Made by a program: the position numbers and the translations under genes
The notes under the pieces: generated by a model
Databases searched by the model: none
The model's input: only the letters and a program-made list of their open reading frames with translations
Told to the model about the DNA's origin: nothing
Shown: one piece after another, positions 8,526 to 17,730 of the stretch
Layout: each line of letters starts with the position of its first letter
Position numbering within the stretch: position 1 is the stretch's first letter
Assembly: GCF_003665065.1 (NCBI RefSeq)
Contig: NZ_RCHR01000004.1
Location: 62,001 to 126,000, forward strand
Source of the DNA: Oceanobacillus piezotolerans
GTDB taxonomy: Bacteria; Bacillota; Bacilli; Bacillales; Amphibacillaceae
Direction of reading: 5' to 3'
DNA: 64,000 nucleotides

Positions 8526-8748
8526 TTCTCTTGCTCGAGGGCGAAGTTCTTTCGGTCGGGGGGATGTTCTCTTACTCGAGGGCGATGTTTTTTTGCTCGT
8601 GGGTGATGTTCTCTACATCGAGAGCGATGTTCGCTCGCTCGAGGGGGATGTTCTTTCGATCGAGGGCGATGTTTTCTCGATCGAGGGCGATGTTCTCCCT
8701 CTCAAGGGCGATGTCGCATCGCTCGAGGATGTTCTCTCGATCGGGATG
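8526..8748. repeat. Array of eleven degenerate 21-bp tandem repeats
   Basis: Eleven units follow one another without spacers, with consensus TTCTCTCGATCGAGGGCGATG. Unit lengths are 21 bp except the second (20), tenth (18) and eleventh (17). Most units contain a TCGA palindrome inside ATCGAG or CTCGAG. The array is much richer in G+C than its surroundings and starts just after the nrd terminator. It can be read as a 7-residue repeat (GDVLSIE), but the only frame has a TTG start inside the terminator and no ribosome site, so I do not call a gene. Confidence 0.85.
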
Positions 8749-8798
8749 CTACTCCGCAATCAGCTTTGTTGCACTTTGAACACTGATATTAATCAATG

Positions 8799-8845
8799 AT
8801 ACTCCTCACCAGGATTTTTAGTACCTAATGAGGAGTATTTATTTA
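8799..8845. terminator. Possible terminator between the 21-bp array and the HAD gene
   Basis: ATACTCCTCA (8799-8808) pairs with TGAGGAGTAT (8829-8838); TTATTTATT follows on the plus strand. Confidence 0.5.
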
Positions 8846-8857
8846 TTCAATAGACTT

Positions 8858-9526
8858 CTAAACTTTGAGAGTATCTAATTTAGGCAAAAGTGCTTTTAAT
8901 TCGTCTAAATCATTTATAATCCAATCAGCCTGAGATAGTTCACCTTCTTGTGCGAAATCAAAATTGCATCCGATTGAAATTAAACTGTTATCTTTAGCCG
9001 CATTGATATCTGAAAGACGGTCACCTACTACTGCTGCATCAGTAATATCATATTTTTCAATAATGCTCTTAACTAAGTCAGATTTGTTCCATGATTCTAT
9101 TTGTTCGATACTGAAAGTTTCCGTAACCCAGTTATCCAATTGATAATAATGAACTATCGCTTCTAAATATTTAATTAAGCCGTTACTTGCTATGTAAATG
9201 GAGTAGTTTCTTTCTTTTAGGTAAAGAAAAACTTCTTGCACATTAGGATATAAAGCACCTTTTCCGCTATTAATATTCTCAACTAGTCTCCTAAGAAAAT
9301 AAGCATCTGTTTGTTTTCTATCTTCAATAGAATGACTTGGTAACAACGTTTCCCATACTTTCGGTAAAGGCACACCCATAATTTCACGGTATGTCTCAAT
9401 GGGAGTTTCTGTATCCCATTTATTAAGTGTTCTTAAATAGTTGAAAGTATCCTCGAGAGATATTTCTAATATTTTATCTGTTTGAAACAGTGTTCCATCC
9501 ATATCAAAGATTAGCGCTTTTGACAT
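8858..9526 (-). CDS. HAD-superfamily hydrolase (phosphoglycolate phosphatase-like)
   Basis: A 222-residue HAD phosphatase. Motif I is DMDGTLFQT at residues 8-16 (nucleophile Asp8, acid Asp10), motif II is IASNG in the middle, and the C-terminal VGDRLSDINAA gives motif IV. A helical cap is inserted after motif I, as in the Gph/beta-phosphoglucomutase subfamily. The substrate is unknown. The start has the ribosome site GGGGAGGAAA. It lies 70 bases downstream of a GNAT gene on the same strand, so the two may be co-transcribed. Confidence 0.85.
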   Translation of the reverse strand: MSKALIFDMDGTLFQTDKILEISLEDTFNYLRTLNKWDTETPIETYREIMGVPLPKVWETLLPSHSIEDRKQTDAYFLRRLVENINSGKGALYPNVQEVFLYLKERNYSIYIASNGLIKYLEAIVHYYQLDNWVTETFSIEQIESWNKSDLVKSIIEKYDITDAAVVGDRLSDINAAKDNSLISIGCNFDFAQEGELSQADWIINDLDELKALLPKLDTLKV

Positions 9527-9596
9527 TTTCCTCCCCCTATTATTACTATAATTCCCTTATTATTTTTGAGTCCATATAAAGTGAAAATGGCTATGT

Positions 9597-10040
9597 TTAA
9601 AGCAAACTCAATTCATAATGATGAAATTGCGAATCTCGGACATATCCATGCTTTTCATATAATTTTTGAGCAGCTTTATTGTCTGGCGCTGTTTCCAAAC
9701 TAATACTTTTAGCACCTGTTTTAATTCCATAGTCTTTTGCTTTTTGCAGAAGCAGCTCACCTACTCCTTGTTTTCTTGCTTCCTTATCTACATATAAATC
9801 ATTTAATATCCATGCTCTTTTCATCGATATGGATGAAAAAGTAGGATAAAGTTGAGTAAAACCTGCATACCTTTGGTTATCTTTGACAACGAATATAACA
9901 GAATCATTGCTTTCTAAGCGGTTCTTAATAAAATTCTTAGAGCCTTCTAAATCTGATGGTTGTTGATAAAAGACACGATACAAGTTGAATAGATTTGATA
10001 CCCCTTCTAAATCTGCCATTGTTGCTTGATATACTTCCAC
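9597..10040 (-). CDS. GNAT family N-acetyltransferase
   Basis: A 147-residue single-domain GNAT. The acetyl-CoA loop is visible as ARKQGVGELLLQKA (about residues 89-102), and APDNKAAQKLYEKHGY near the C-terminus is the usual final strand and helix. It begins at GTG with ribosome site GGGAGGA five bases away. The acceptor substrate is not predictable. The neighbouring HAD gene lies downstream on the same strand. Confidence 0.85.
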   Translation of the reverse strand: MEVYQATMADLEGVSNLFNLYRVFYQQPSDLEGSKNFIKNRLESNDSVIFVVKDNQRYAGFTQLYPTFSSISMKRAWILNDLYVDKEARKQGVGELLLQKAKDYGIKTGAKSISLETAPDNKAAQKLYEKHGYVRDSQFHHYELSLL

Positions 10041-10258
10041 TATAATCCTCCCTATATTGAACTGAGCCTCTATTATAAACTTTCTGCCAAATTGCGTCTA
10101 TACATTCCTAAAACATTTGGATGTTCTCTTAGTATAAATATCATTTTTGTAAACGGTTTTGCGAAAACACCCCACCTAATAACGTATGTAATTTTGTTTG
10201 GATTGAAACCTTTTTCTGCTAATATGTAATAAAGTGTGAAACTGAACGGAGGTTGACC

Positions 10259-10708
10259 TTGATTAAAGAAATCGACATAAATGTTAGGGAAAATGCTAAA
10301 AATGTTCTAAGCATTCAAATACCGTCCTATACGGTAGAAGCAAATTTAATTGGTTCAGAAGATATACCACCATTAAAAGATACGGTCGAGACATTACAAA
10401 ATTGTGGAGAAACATTTTTAGGATATTTTTTACATGGAGAGCTTTGCGGAACGATAGCATTTAAATTAGGAGATAGTGAAGTGGATATACATCGATTAAT
10501 TGTACATCCTAACTACTTTAGACAAGGGATTGCACAAGAGCTATTAAATTTTATCGAGAGTAATTTTCATCCTGAGACAATAAAGGTAGCAACTGGTACG
10601 AAGAATTTCCCAGCAGTTCGTTTTTATAAAAAGAATAATTTTCGAATTGTGAAAGAAGTCATAGTGAACAAGCAGTTATCTTTAACTTATTTTGAAAAGA
10701 GAATATAA
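10259..10708 (+). CDS. GNAT family N-acetyltransferase
   Basis: About 149 residues with the acetyl-CoA motif HPNYFRQGIAQELL and a C-terminal KNFPAVRFYKKNNFR. I place the start at the TTG at 10259 rather than the TTG at 10253, because the ribosome site GGAGG at 10248-10252 touches the earlier codon but is six bases from the later one. The gene ends in a strong terminator. The substrate is unknown. Confidence 0.83.
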   Translation: MIKEIDINVRENAKNVLSIQIPSYTVEANLIGSEDIPPLKDTVETLQNCGETFLGYFLHGELCGTIAFKLGDSEVDIHRLIVHPNYFRQGIAQELLNFIESNFHPETIKVATGTKNFPAVRFYKKNNFRIVKEVIVNKQLSLTYFEKRI

Positions 10709-10713
10709 ATTTC

Positions 10714-10752
10714 AAACCCCACCATCATAATTTATGGTGGGGTTTCTTATTA
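10714..10752 (+). terminator. Terminator after the GNAT gene
   Basis: AAACCCCACCAT pairs with ATGGTGGGGTTT in a perfect hairpin, followed by CTTATT. Confidence 0.85.
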
Positions 10753-11218
10753 ATTACTTTGTGATCAAGGCTAAATAGCTTTTTCGCTAGGTATAGCGGG
10801 AATACCGGAGTAGAATATATAATATTACCTTATGAAAGTTTCTATGAAAGCCTCTTTACTGCAGAAAAAAACTAATCTAAAAAGAGATTAAAGAAAAGAT
10901 TAGAGAAAGGGAAAAGAAAAACAATCGGAACCTCATAAAATTGCACTCCAATACTATTAAAGTTTTTCGGTCACAGAAGTGTCTATATATAGCCTTTCCT
11001 TTAGTATTTGATGTTTATATGAATTTTATTATTAACTCTAGTAAATTTATCCTAATATCTCGGTTTGGTTCCAGTAGAATTTATTCTCTTTTCAGGTTCT
11101 TCCTAGTGTTAATGAATCGTATAATCCTTGTGTACTCATATACTAATTAGCATAATTATTGCAATAGAATATGAGTATTTGTCCGTTCTCAAAAGGTATA
11201 AATTAGTTATCTAATATG
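10753..11218. other. Gene-free stretch
   Basis: A 466-base A+T-rich gap. The short open frames in it have no ribosome site or recognisable product, and I see no tandem repeat or strong hairpin. It may be decayed sequence. Confidence 0.5.
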
Positions 11219-11731
11219 TTATACGAGATCAGCAAATTGTTCATGTATCATCAACTGATAATAATCTGTGTTCTGCCATTCTCCAAACTTAAAACCAACT
11301 TCCTTCATCGTACCGACCAATTTAAACCCAAACCTCTTATGCAAGCGAACGCTACCTGCATTTCCCGCAGTTATGCCACTAATCAAAGTGTGGTAAGATA
11401 ATTCTTCAGCTCTTTTCAATAACTCTTCCATTAGCTTTGTGCCAATCCCCTTCCCTTGCTGATCAGGAGCAATATAGATCGATAATTCTGCAGTGGCTTT
11501 ATAAGCTGATTTTATATTGTAAGGACTTAATGTTGCATAACCAATGACATCTCCTGTTTCTTCTGCAACAATAAGAGGATAAGCTCCTCCATGTGCATCA
11601 AACCACTTCTTTCGTTCTTCTATCGTTTGTGGCTCCAAGTCAAAAGTAGCGGTTAAGTTTATTATGGCATAGTTGTAAATATCCACTAATTCTTGTAAAT
11701 CCTCGAAGACCGCATCTCTTATAGTAATCAT
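11219..11731 (-). CDS. GNAT acetyltransferase, phosphinothricin acetyltransferase-like
   Basis: A 170-residue GNAT of the Pat/YwnH subfamily. MITIRDAVFEDL, IYNYAIINLTATFD at residues 18-31, and DQQGKGIGTKLMEEL (acetyl-CoA loop) are characteristic. Relatives acetylate amino-acid analogues such as phosphinothricin or methionine sulfoximine. The native substrate here is unknown. The ribosome site is GGAGG. It stands next to the HxlR gene on the same strand with about 75 bases between. Confidence 0.87.
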   Translation of the reverse strand: MITIRDAVFEDLQELVDIYNYAIINLTATFDLEPQTIEERKKWFDAHGGAYPLIVAEETGDVIGYATLSPYNIKSAYKATAELSIYIAPDQQGKGIGTKLMEELLKRAEELSYHTLISGITAGNAGSVRLHKRFGFKLVGTMKEVGFKFGEWQNTDYYQLMIHEQFADLV

Positions 11732-11806
11732 AAGCCATCCTCCAAAATTGTAATTTAAACAATATTTTACACGAATTGGCGCAATAAGACACAGTTTTTT
11801 TATGCA

Positions 11807-12154
11807 TTATATGCTTGCTTTTCTCTGCATCTCCCTTTTATGCAGTGTATGCTTCGTTCCCCACTCATGCATCGCCTCTAAGATAGGCTCAAGACCACGA
11901 CCATACTCTGTAATAGAGTACTCTACCTTTGGTGGTACTTGAGCATAAACAACACGTTGAATAATATCCTCTTCCTCTAATTCACGAAGCTGCTTTGTCA
12001 GCATTTTTTGGGTAATCCCTGGCAAACTTCTTTTTAACTCGCTAAATCGCTGAGTTCCATTTTTTAATAAATGCAATAGGATAATAGGTTTCCACTTACC
12101 TACCAAAATTCCTAATGCATCCTCTACTTTACATAGCTCTGGTTCAATTTGCAT
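11807..12154 (-). CDS. HxlR-family winged-helix transcriptional regulator
   Basis: A 115-residue HxlR protein. CKVEDALGILVGKWKPIILLHLL carries the conserved Cys at residue 8 and the GKW signature, followed by the winged helix (GITQKMLTKQLRELEEE). The Cys is the redox- or electrophile-sensing residue in relatives such as HypR and YodB. The ATG at 12154 is chosen because GGGAGGG lies six bases before it. It is divergent from an LLM oxidoreductase/FMN reductase pair that it probably controls. Confidence 0.88.
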   Translation of the reverse strand: MQIEPELCKVEDALGILVGKWKPIILLHLLKNGTQRFSELKRSLPGITQKMLTKQLRELEEEDIIQRVVYAQVPPKVEYSITEYGRGLEPILEAMHEWGTKHTLHKREMQRKASI

Positions 12155-12168
12155 ATTTATCCCTCCCA

Positions 12169-12190
12169 ATAGTATCCTTTTGTATACTAT
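12169..12190. promoter_or_regulatory. Candidate HxlR operator
   Basis: A perfect inverted repeat of 7-bp arms, ATAGTAT and ATACTAT, separated by 8 bp, sits between the divergent HxlR and LLM genes, close to the HxlR ribosome site. Confidence 0.5.
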
Positions 12191-12301
12191 AGCACTTTTA
12201 AGTGCGTACTTATTAATTGGGTTATTATTTACTATAATATCATTAATCGTACAAATGGAAACAAGAGATTTTTCATATTCTAATTAAGAAAGGTGATATA
12301 A

Positions 12302-13357
12302 ATGCAAAAATATCGAATCAATCCAAAAAAGGGGCTTGAATTTGGTCTGTACACGTTAGGGGACCATTTACCTAACCCACTAACAGGAGAAAGAATACCA
12401 GCAAAACAGAGAATCCAGGAGATTATTGAGTTAGCTCAGCTTGCAGAGCAGGCAGGCATCGATTTCTTCAGTGTAGGCGAGAGCCATCAAGACTATTTCG
12501 CAACACAAGCTCACTCCGTTATATTAGGTGCCATAGCACAAGCCACGAATAAGATAAAAATCTCGAGTTCTTCTACTATTGTAAGTACACTGGATCCTGT
12601 ACGTGTTTACGAGGACTTTGCAACGATTGATTTAATCTCGAATGGCAGAGCGGAAATTATTGCGGGCCGAGCTTCAAGGGTAGGAGTTTTTGATTTATTA
12701 GGGTATAATTTACGTGATTACGAAGAATTATTCGAAGAGAAATTTGACCTCTTACTTAAGATTAATGAGGAAAAAGTCGTAAATTGGGAAGGGGAATTTC
12801 GTGCATCCTTAGATGATGCTGAGGTTATCCCACGTCCGGAAAATGGCTGGATGCCGATTTGGCGTGCGGTTGGCGGACCACCAGCAAGCGCAATTAAAGC
12901 CGGGTATGCTGGTGTTCCAATGTTCCTCGCCACATTAGGCGGCCCAGCAAAACACTTTAAGTTATCCATTGATGCTTATCGGGAAGCAGCACGAAAAAAT
13001 GGTCATAATCCAGATGAACTACCGATTGCAACAGCTGGCTTTTTCTATGCAGCAGAGACAACACAGCTAGCACAGAAGGAATACTATCCTCATATAAATG
13101 AAGGTATGAAACGGACGAACGGCCGCGGTTATCCGAAGCAGCAATTTGCCCAAGGTGCAGATCCACGGGATGTGATGAATATCGGAAGCCCACAGGAAAT
13201 CATCGAAAAAATTCTTTATCAGTATGAACTTTTTGGCCACCAACGCTACATTGGACAGATGGATTTTGGCGGTGTGCCATTTGATAAACTAAAAAATAAT
13301 ATTGATATCATTGGTACTGAAATCTTGCCAGCAATTCGGAAATATACGAAAGGCTAA
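12302..13357 (+). CDS. LLM-class flavin-dependent oxidoreductase
   Basis: A 351-residue luciferase-like TIM-barrel protein. Typical stretches are FGLYTLGDH near residue 14, FFSVGESHQDYFATQAHSV, and LISNGRAEIIAGRAS around residues 115-130. The family uses reduced FMN or F420, and in Firmicutes usually FMNH2 from a partner reductase. That partner is likely the flavin reductase-type gene 26 bases downstream. Divergence from an HxlR regulator suggests induction by an electrophile or aromatic compound. The ribosome site is AAGGTGAT. Confidence 0.88.
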   Translation: MQKYRINPKKGLEFGLYTLGDHLPNPLTGERIPAKQRIQEIIELAQLAEQAGIDFFSVGESHQDYFATQAHSVILGAIAQATNKIKISSSSTIVSTLDPVRVYEDFATIDLISNGRAEIIAGRASRVGVFDLLGYNLRDYEELFEEKFDLLLKINEEKVVNWEGEFRASLDDAEVIPRPENGWMPIWRAVGGPPASAIKAGYAGVPMFLATLGGPAKHFKLSIDAYREAARKNGHNPDELPIATAGFFYAAETTQLAQKEYYPHINEGMKRTNGRGYPKQQFAQGADPRDVMNIGSPQEIIEKILYQYELFGHQRYIGQMDFGGVPFDKLKNNIDIIGTEILPAIRKYTKG

Positions 13358-13383
13358 AGCATAGAAAAACAGGGGGATTTATA

Positions 13384-13950
13384 ATGAAGATTGTTGGATT
13401 ATCTGGTTCAACTGTCGGTTCCAAAACAAGAACTGCGATGAACTATGTTTTAAAAAAGTTAACGGAAAATTACCCAGAGACTGAAGTCACACTTATTGAT
13501 TTAGCAGATTATGATGTAAAGTTCAGTGATGGACGCAACTACTTAGAGTACGATGGCGACACCGGATTTGTTGCCCGTACATTAATGGAAGCTGATGCCA
13601 TTATTATTGGCACACCGGTATTTCAAGCATCCATACCAGCTACATTGAAAAATGTATTCGACCTACTGCCCGAAAAGGCATTTTTAGATAAAGTTGTGAG
13701 CATGTTTGTTACTGCTGGGTCACCAAAGCATTATCTTATGGTTGAACAGCAATTAAAGCCCATCCTTTCCTATATGAAGGCACAACTCGTTCAATCCTAT
13801 GTTTTTATTGAGGAGAAAGATTATTTTCGAAAAGAAATTACTAATGACGATGTACTATTCCGTCTAGACCGTTTAATAGAAGACACGGTCGTATTAACCG
13901 AAACTTATACTAAAATTCGGGAAATAAAAGAAGCAGAATATGGTTTTTAA
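13384..13950 (+). CDS. NADPH-dependent FMN reductase
   Basis: A 188-residue flavodoxin-fold reductase. MKIVGLSGSTVGSKTRT forms the FMN phosphate loop, and IIIGTPVFQASIPATLKNVFDLLP is the family signature for isoalloxazine contacts. It would supply FMNH2 to the LLM oxidoreductase immediately upstream, with which it forms a two-gene operon (ribosome site AGGGGGA). Confidence 0.88.
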   Translation: MKIVGLSGSTVGSKTRTAMNYVLKKLTENYPETEVTLIDLADYDVKFSDGRNYLEYDGDTGFVARTLMEADAIIIGTPVFQASIPATLKNVFDLLPEKAFLDKVVSMFVTAGSPKHYLMVEQQLKPILSYMKAQLVQSYVFIEEKDYFRKEITNDDVLFRLDRLIEDTVVLTETYTKIREIKEAEYGF

Positions 13951-14101
13951 TGAATAAAACTTTAATGAGTCGGCAATGATTATCACCCGCTCTTATTGCT
14001 AATAACAGGTATGTGCTTTAATCACAGACCGTAACTTCCCTTCCTTCTAAATTTAAATTTTTTTAAGTGTATTCATTTCTTATTACCTAAGATAAAGTCG
14101 A

Positions 14102-14126
14102 GTTAAGAATTTATTTCCCGGGGAAT
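14102..14126 (+). promoter_or_regulatory. Possible sigma-B promoter
   Basis: GTTAAG, 13 bases, GGGAAT resembles the sigma-B consensus GTTTAA-N13-15-GGGWAW. The -35 part is imperfect. It precedes the small membrane gene at 14166 by about 40 bases. Confidence 0.35.
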
Positions 14127-14165
14127 GTAAAAAATAGGTAAAAAGAAGGATTATTCCTCTTTATT

Positions 14166-14471
14166 ATGGTAAATTATTCCTTAGGAAAATGGTTCACATC
14201 CTTAGGAGGAAGATATGTGTTTTATTTTGCATTTGCCATCATGCTTTTTCATCTTATAATTCTTTATTTATGGTTTATCAACTCCAGTCCCTTATTTAAC
14301 TGGTTTGGATACGCTTTTTGGGTAATCTCCATTGTATTTGGAATCATCGTGTACCAGCAGTGGAATGAAAAAGGAACATTCAAAAAGCTGCTCTCAGTTT
14401 CAAATTGGGGGATGGTCTTTTTAATCATGGTCACAGTCGCAATCTTCTTTACTACCCGTTCTATGCCATAA
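14166..14471 (+). CDS. Small membrane protein of unknown function
   Basis: A 101-residue protein with three predicted membrane helices (about residues 17-40, 44-62 and 79-97) and a short basic loop (QQWNEKGTFKK). I do not recognise the family. The ribosome site AAGAAGGA lies rather far (about 13 bases) from the ATG, which leaves the start a little uncertain. The coding character looks good, and a terminator follows directly. Confidence 0.65.
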   Translation: MVNYSLGKWFTSLGGRYVFYFAFAIMLFHLIILYLWFINSSPLFNWFGYAFWVISIVFGIIVYQQWNEKGTFKKLLSVSNWGMVFLIMVTVAIFFTTRSMP

Positions 14472-14489
14472 TCATGGAGATAACAATCA

Positions 14490-14520
14490 GAAGCAGCTTC
14501 TCCGCGCTGCTTCTTTGTCT
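14490..14520 (+). terminator. Terminator after the small membrane gene
   Basis: GAAGCAGC and GCTGCTTC flank an 8-base loop and are followed by TTTGTCTT. Confidence 0.8.
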
Positions 14521-14772
14521 TCCATTAAAAGCATAAGCAGTTTGGTACCTTATGCAAAAGCAATTAAAATAGAGTATAATTTAATTAAAAGGTGTCTCCA
14601 TAATTCCTCTACTAATTGCAGTAGGGTTCTTTTTGGGTTATGGGGGTATAATTAAGTTGGATAAAGTGGAACTTTTCACAGTGGGGGTAGTTTGCTCTCA
14701 TAAAACAAAGATGTGTCATTTTAGATAGACAGTTAAAATTAGATAAAAATGTTAAATAAAGAAGGGTTACAA

Positions 14773-16692
14773 ATGAGTCAACGCAACAAAGGAAAATCAT
14801 CTGTTTTTAGACAGGCATTCTCTTTAAACCGTAAGCCCATTCCATGGTTAAAAGCTTTTAATGCAGGTTTAGCAGCAAGTATTCCGGTTATCATTGGATT
14901 ATTATTAGGCAACTTTCGATTTGGACTTATTGCTGGGTTAGGTGGATTTACTTTCCTCTATGTATTTAATGTCCCATATGCACAGCGAGCAAAGAAAATA
15001 TGCTGGGTAGTGCTTGCCATGACCTTGATTACCTTTCTTGGCACAGTTGCGGCGCCATACCCCTTAGCTGTAGCTGTTTTAATGGGGCTCATTGGCGCAA
15101 CAGCAATATTCGTTTTTGGCGCACTTAAAATAGCAGGTCCGTCGGCAATCTTTTTCGTTCTTGTCTTTTTAATGGTTAGTGGGATGCCGATAGATCCAGA
15201 TGAAGCATTTATCCGTGCTGGTCTTGTTTTTCTAGGAGGCAGTTTATCCTGGATCATTGCTATGGCCGGTTGGTTTCACGATCCTCATGGACCGGAAAGA
15301 AGTGTTGTTCAAAGAGTATACATGGAACTCGCTGCATTTGTTGAATCAGTGGGTACGGAGGATTTCAACGAGTCTAGACACCGTATGATGTCAGCATTAA
15401 CTGAAGCTGATGAAACACTCGCAGCTGGTTATATTCCTTGGAGAGAAACCAATATTTTCAAAAGGTTATACGTACTAAATAAGCATGCCAATTCGATGTT
15501 TCTCTATATCATCCATCATTATGCGGATAGAAACACTACTCCCTTACCAGAGGAATTAGTGCAATCAATTAAGACAATTTCTTATTCATTGGATAAGAAA
15601 CAACTAAAAAATATTTCAAAGAATATTCTTCAACCAAGTGAAATGGAAAAAGATGTCCAACATTTATTCGAAATGATTTACAATGCAGATGCCGTTATGA
15701 ATGAGCCCACTGCAAAAATCGAAGAAAAAATCCAGATCAATCGACCATCCGTAAAGACTATTTTAGCTGGTGCATTGGATAAGAATTCGATTGTTTTTAT
15801 CACTTCTTTAAGATTTGGAGTCGTGACAACACTGGCGGCGATCTTTGCCTTTGAGATGGAATTGGCCCGTTCATATTGGGTGCCGCTATCTAGTGTAGCG
15901 GTCATGTCAGGCGCTACGATAGTCGCTACATACCATCGCGCCATTCAGCGTGGGATAGGTACCATGATAGGTATTATTATTGCGAGTATTATTCTTTCAA
16001 TCAATCCGTCCGGGTATACCGTTGCCTTTTTCATTCTTATGCTTACATTCATAACTGAATTGTTCATTGTAAAAAATTACGGATTAGCCGCATTATTTTT
16101 CACACCTAGTGCGTTATTAATGGCAGAAAGCACGACACAGGGTGCCTTCTCCTTTTCCTATTTTGCATCAGCCAGGATGCTGGATGTTGTGATTGGGATT
16201 ATCATTGGATTAATAGGTGTTTGGCTGATTGGGAGAAAATCAGCTTCTAGCAGGCTGCCCCATTTAGTTTCAAAAACAATACGGAGTCAAGGTCAATTCT
16301 TAGTTAGCTTATTCTCCCAGCAAGAAAAAGAATTGGATGCAGAAGATAGTCACGAATTAAAAAAAATGCGGACAAATATTATCAATCTTAAAACGTTGTA
16401 TTCAACTGCTGCAGGGGAAATACCAATTGATGAAAAAGCAGTAGAATATTATTGGCCTGTTTTAAGATCGATTGAGCATTTAGGATATCTTCTTGAGAAT
16501 ATATCGAAAATTAAAAAACGGCCTATTCTAGAGGACGATACGCTGGCAAAATTATTATATAACTGTGAAAGCATGGCTATGGCTGCAGAACGAGGGATAG
16601 CGCCTAATACCAAAGATATACCTGAGATCCCTTCCTACCATTCCATCCAAGAAGAAATAATCCAATTACAGAGAGTATTACAAAACACTTAA
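14773..16692 (+). CDS. FUSC-family membrane protein (aromatic acid exporter-like)
   Basis: About 639 residues in two similar halves. Each has a cluster of about five to six membrane helices (roughly residues 25-170 and 345-485) followed by a soluble helical region, the FUSC/YccS/AaeB layout. The second half carries ELARSYWVPLSSVAVMSG, close to the family phrase xYWxxLTxxxVxxP. Members export aromatic carboxylates or act on the envelope; the substrate here is unknown. The ATG at 14773 is preferred over 14749 because AGAAGGG lies six bases before it. Confidence 0.82.
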   Translation: MSQRNKGKSSVFRQAFSLNRKPIPWLKAFNAGLAASIPVIIGLLLGNFRFGLIAGLGGFTFLYVFNVPYAQRAKKICWVVLAMTLITFLGTVAAPYPLAVAVLMGLIGATAIFVFGALKIAGPSAIFFVLVFLMVSGMPIDPDEAFIRAGLVFLGGSLSWIIAMAGWFHDPHGPERSVVQRVYMELAAFVESVGTEDFNESRHRMMSALTEADETLAAGYIPWRETNIFKRLYVLNKHANSMFLYIIHHYADRNTTPLPEELVQSIKTISYSLDKKQLKNISKNILQPSEMEKDVQHLFEMIYNADAVMNEPTAKIEEKIQINRPSVKTILAGALDKNSIVFITSLRFGVVTTLAAIFAFEMELARSYWVPLSSVAVMSGATIVATYHRAIQRGIGTMIGIIIASIILSINPSGYTVAFFILMLTFITELFIVKNYGLAALFFTPSALLMAESTTQGAFSFSYFASARMLDVVIGIIIGLIGVWLIGRKSASSRLPHLVSKTIRSQGQFLVSLFSQQEKELDAEDSHELKKMRTNIINLKTLYSTAAGEIPIDEKAVEYYWPVLRSIEHLGYLLENISKIKKRPILEDDTLAKLLYNCESMAMAAERGIAPNTKDIPEIPSYHSIQEEIIQLQRVLQNT

Positions 16693-16730
16693 AAAGCAGG
16701 AGACCAAAGTCCTCTGCTTTTTTTTTATAA
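16692..16730 (+). terminator. Terminator of the FUSC gene
   Basis: AAAAGCAGGAG pairs with the CCTCTGCTTTT region and a run of eight or more T follows. Confidence 0.85.
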
Positions 16731-16891
16731 AAGTATGGTATCTTGCTGGGCAGGGTTTGTCTTAAAGAAGGTCCTAGAGGATTAACATACGAACATATCT
16801 CTTTTATTAAATCAGAGAAATAAATGCAGGATAAAAAAGAAGAAAATGGAAATAACTAAATAAAAAGCATGGTGTGTAAGGTGGGGTATCA

Positions 16892-17599
16892 ATGGATTTT
16901 TTAAGCTCACAGGAATCGCTTACTGCGCTAGAATGGGGACTAAGAGCAGTCACTGGATTTGTATTTTTTGTTGTTATCGTAAAGTTTATGGGACAACGCT
17001 CCATCTCACAAGTTGGCCTCCTTGATTTTGTCATTGTTTTACTAATTGGTAATATTATAGCCCATCCATTATCTGATGAAGGTTTAGAATTAAAAGGCTC
17101 TATGATCACAATTGGAGTCATCTTGTTCCTTTACTTAGCAGGCATTCTGTTAAGTTTACGATCAACTCGGTTAAGAAAACTATTTGTTCCAGCTCCCTTC
17201 CCTCTTATTGAAAACGGGAAAATTATCTATAAAAATTTAAAAAAAGCACGAATATCGGTTGATGAACTGTTATCTGAGTTACGTATAAATAATGTAGGGA
17301 GTATACAAAAGGTCGCACTTGCATTATGGGAACCCGTTGGTACTTTTTCCATTTTCCTAAAGAACGAACATCACCCTTTAACACCAACTACTTTTGGACA
17401 ACCAGTTAAACCATTCCATTTGCCTAAAACCATTATTAAAGAGGGGAAAATCGACTATAAACAATTAAGTCAAATGGGAAAAGATGAAGAATGGCTTCAT
17501 CAAAAAATATCTACTACTTTTACGAATATTAAACTCCATGATATTTTACTTGCTACAGTGGATGAGAACGAAAAAGTAAATGTTTTTCTTTATCATTGA
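16892..17599 (+). CDS. DUF421 (YetF-like) membrane protein
   Basis: A 235-residue protein with three N-terminal membrane helices. MGQRSISQVGLLDFVIVLLIGNIIAHP is the conserved membrane signature, followed by the soluble YetF domain (PLIENGKIIYKNLKKARISVDELLSELR). Function is unknown; YetF domains of spore-forming Bacillus resemble subunits of spore membrane proteins. It is shorter than the second DUF421 protein at 42690 and has no DUF4363 partner beside it. Confidence 0.87.
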   Translation: MDFLSSQESLTALEWGLRAVTGFVFFVVIVKFMGQRSISQVGLLDFVIVLLIGNIIAHPLSDEGLELKGSMITIGVILFLYLAGILLSLRSTRLRKLFVPAPFPLIENGKIIYKNLKKARISVDELLSELRINNVGSIQKVALALWEPVGTFSIFLKNEHHPLTPTTFGQPVKPFHLPKTIIKEGKIDYKQLSQMGKDEEWLHQKISTTFTNIKLHDILLATVDENEKVNVFLYH

Positions 17600-17730
17600 T
17601 TTCTGTTCAATCTATTATATAGAAAGTTTAAAAAGCACCTAGTTTGTTATTCCTACTCTCTTTGTACTGCATTATAGTGATCCATTTACGCATACTATAC
17701 ATATTAGTTCTGATGAAAGAGGTGAATCAA

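Noticed and set aside
8526-8748. CRISPR array
   Set aside because: The units are contiguous with no unique spacers, and no cas genes are present.
8428-8799. Open frame over the 21-bp repeat array (heptapeptide repeat protein)
   Set aside because: The TTG start falls just before the operon terminator without a ribosome site; irregular unit lengths shift the frame relative to the repeat.
10941-11150. Small open frame in the gap after the GNAT gene
   Set aside because: No ribosome site, AT-rich composition and no recognisable product.
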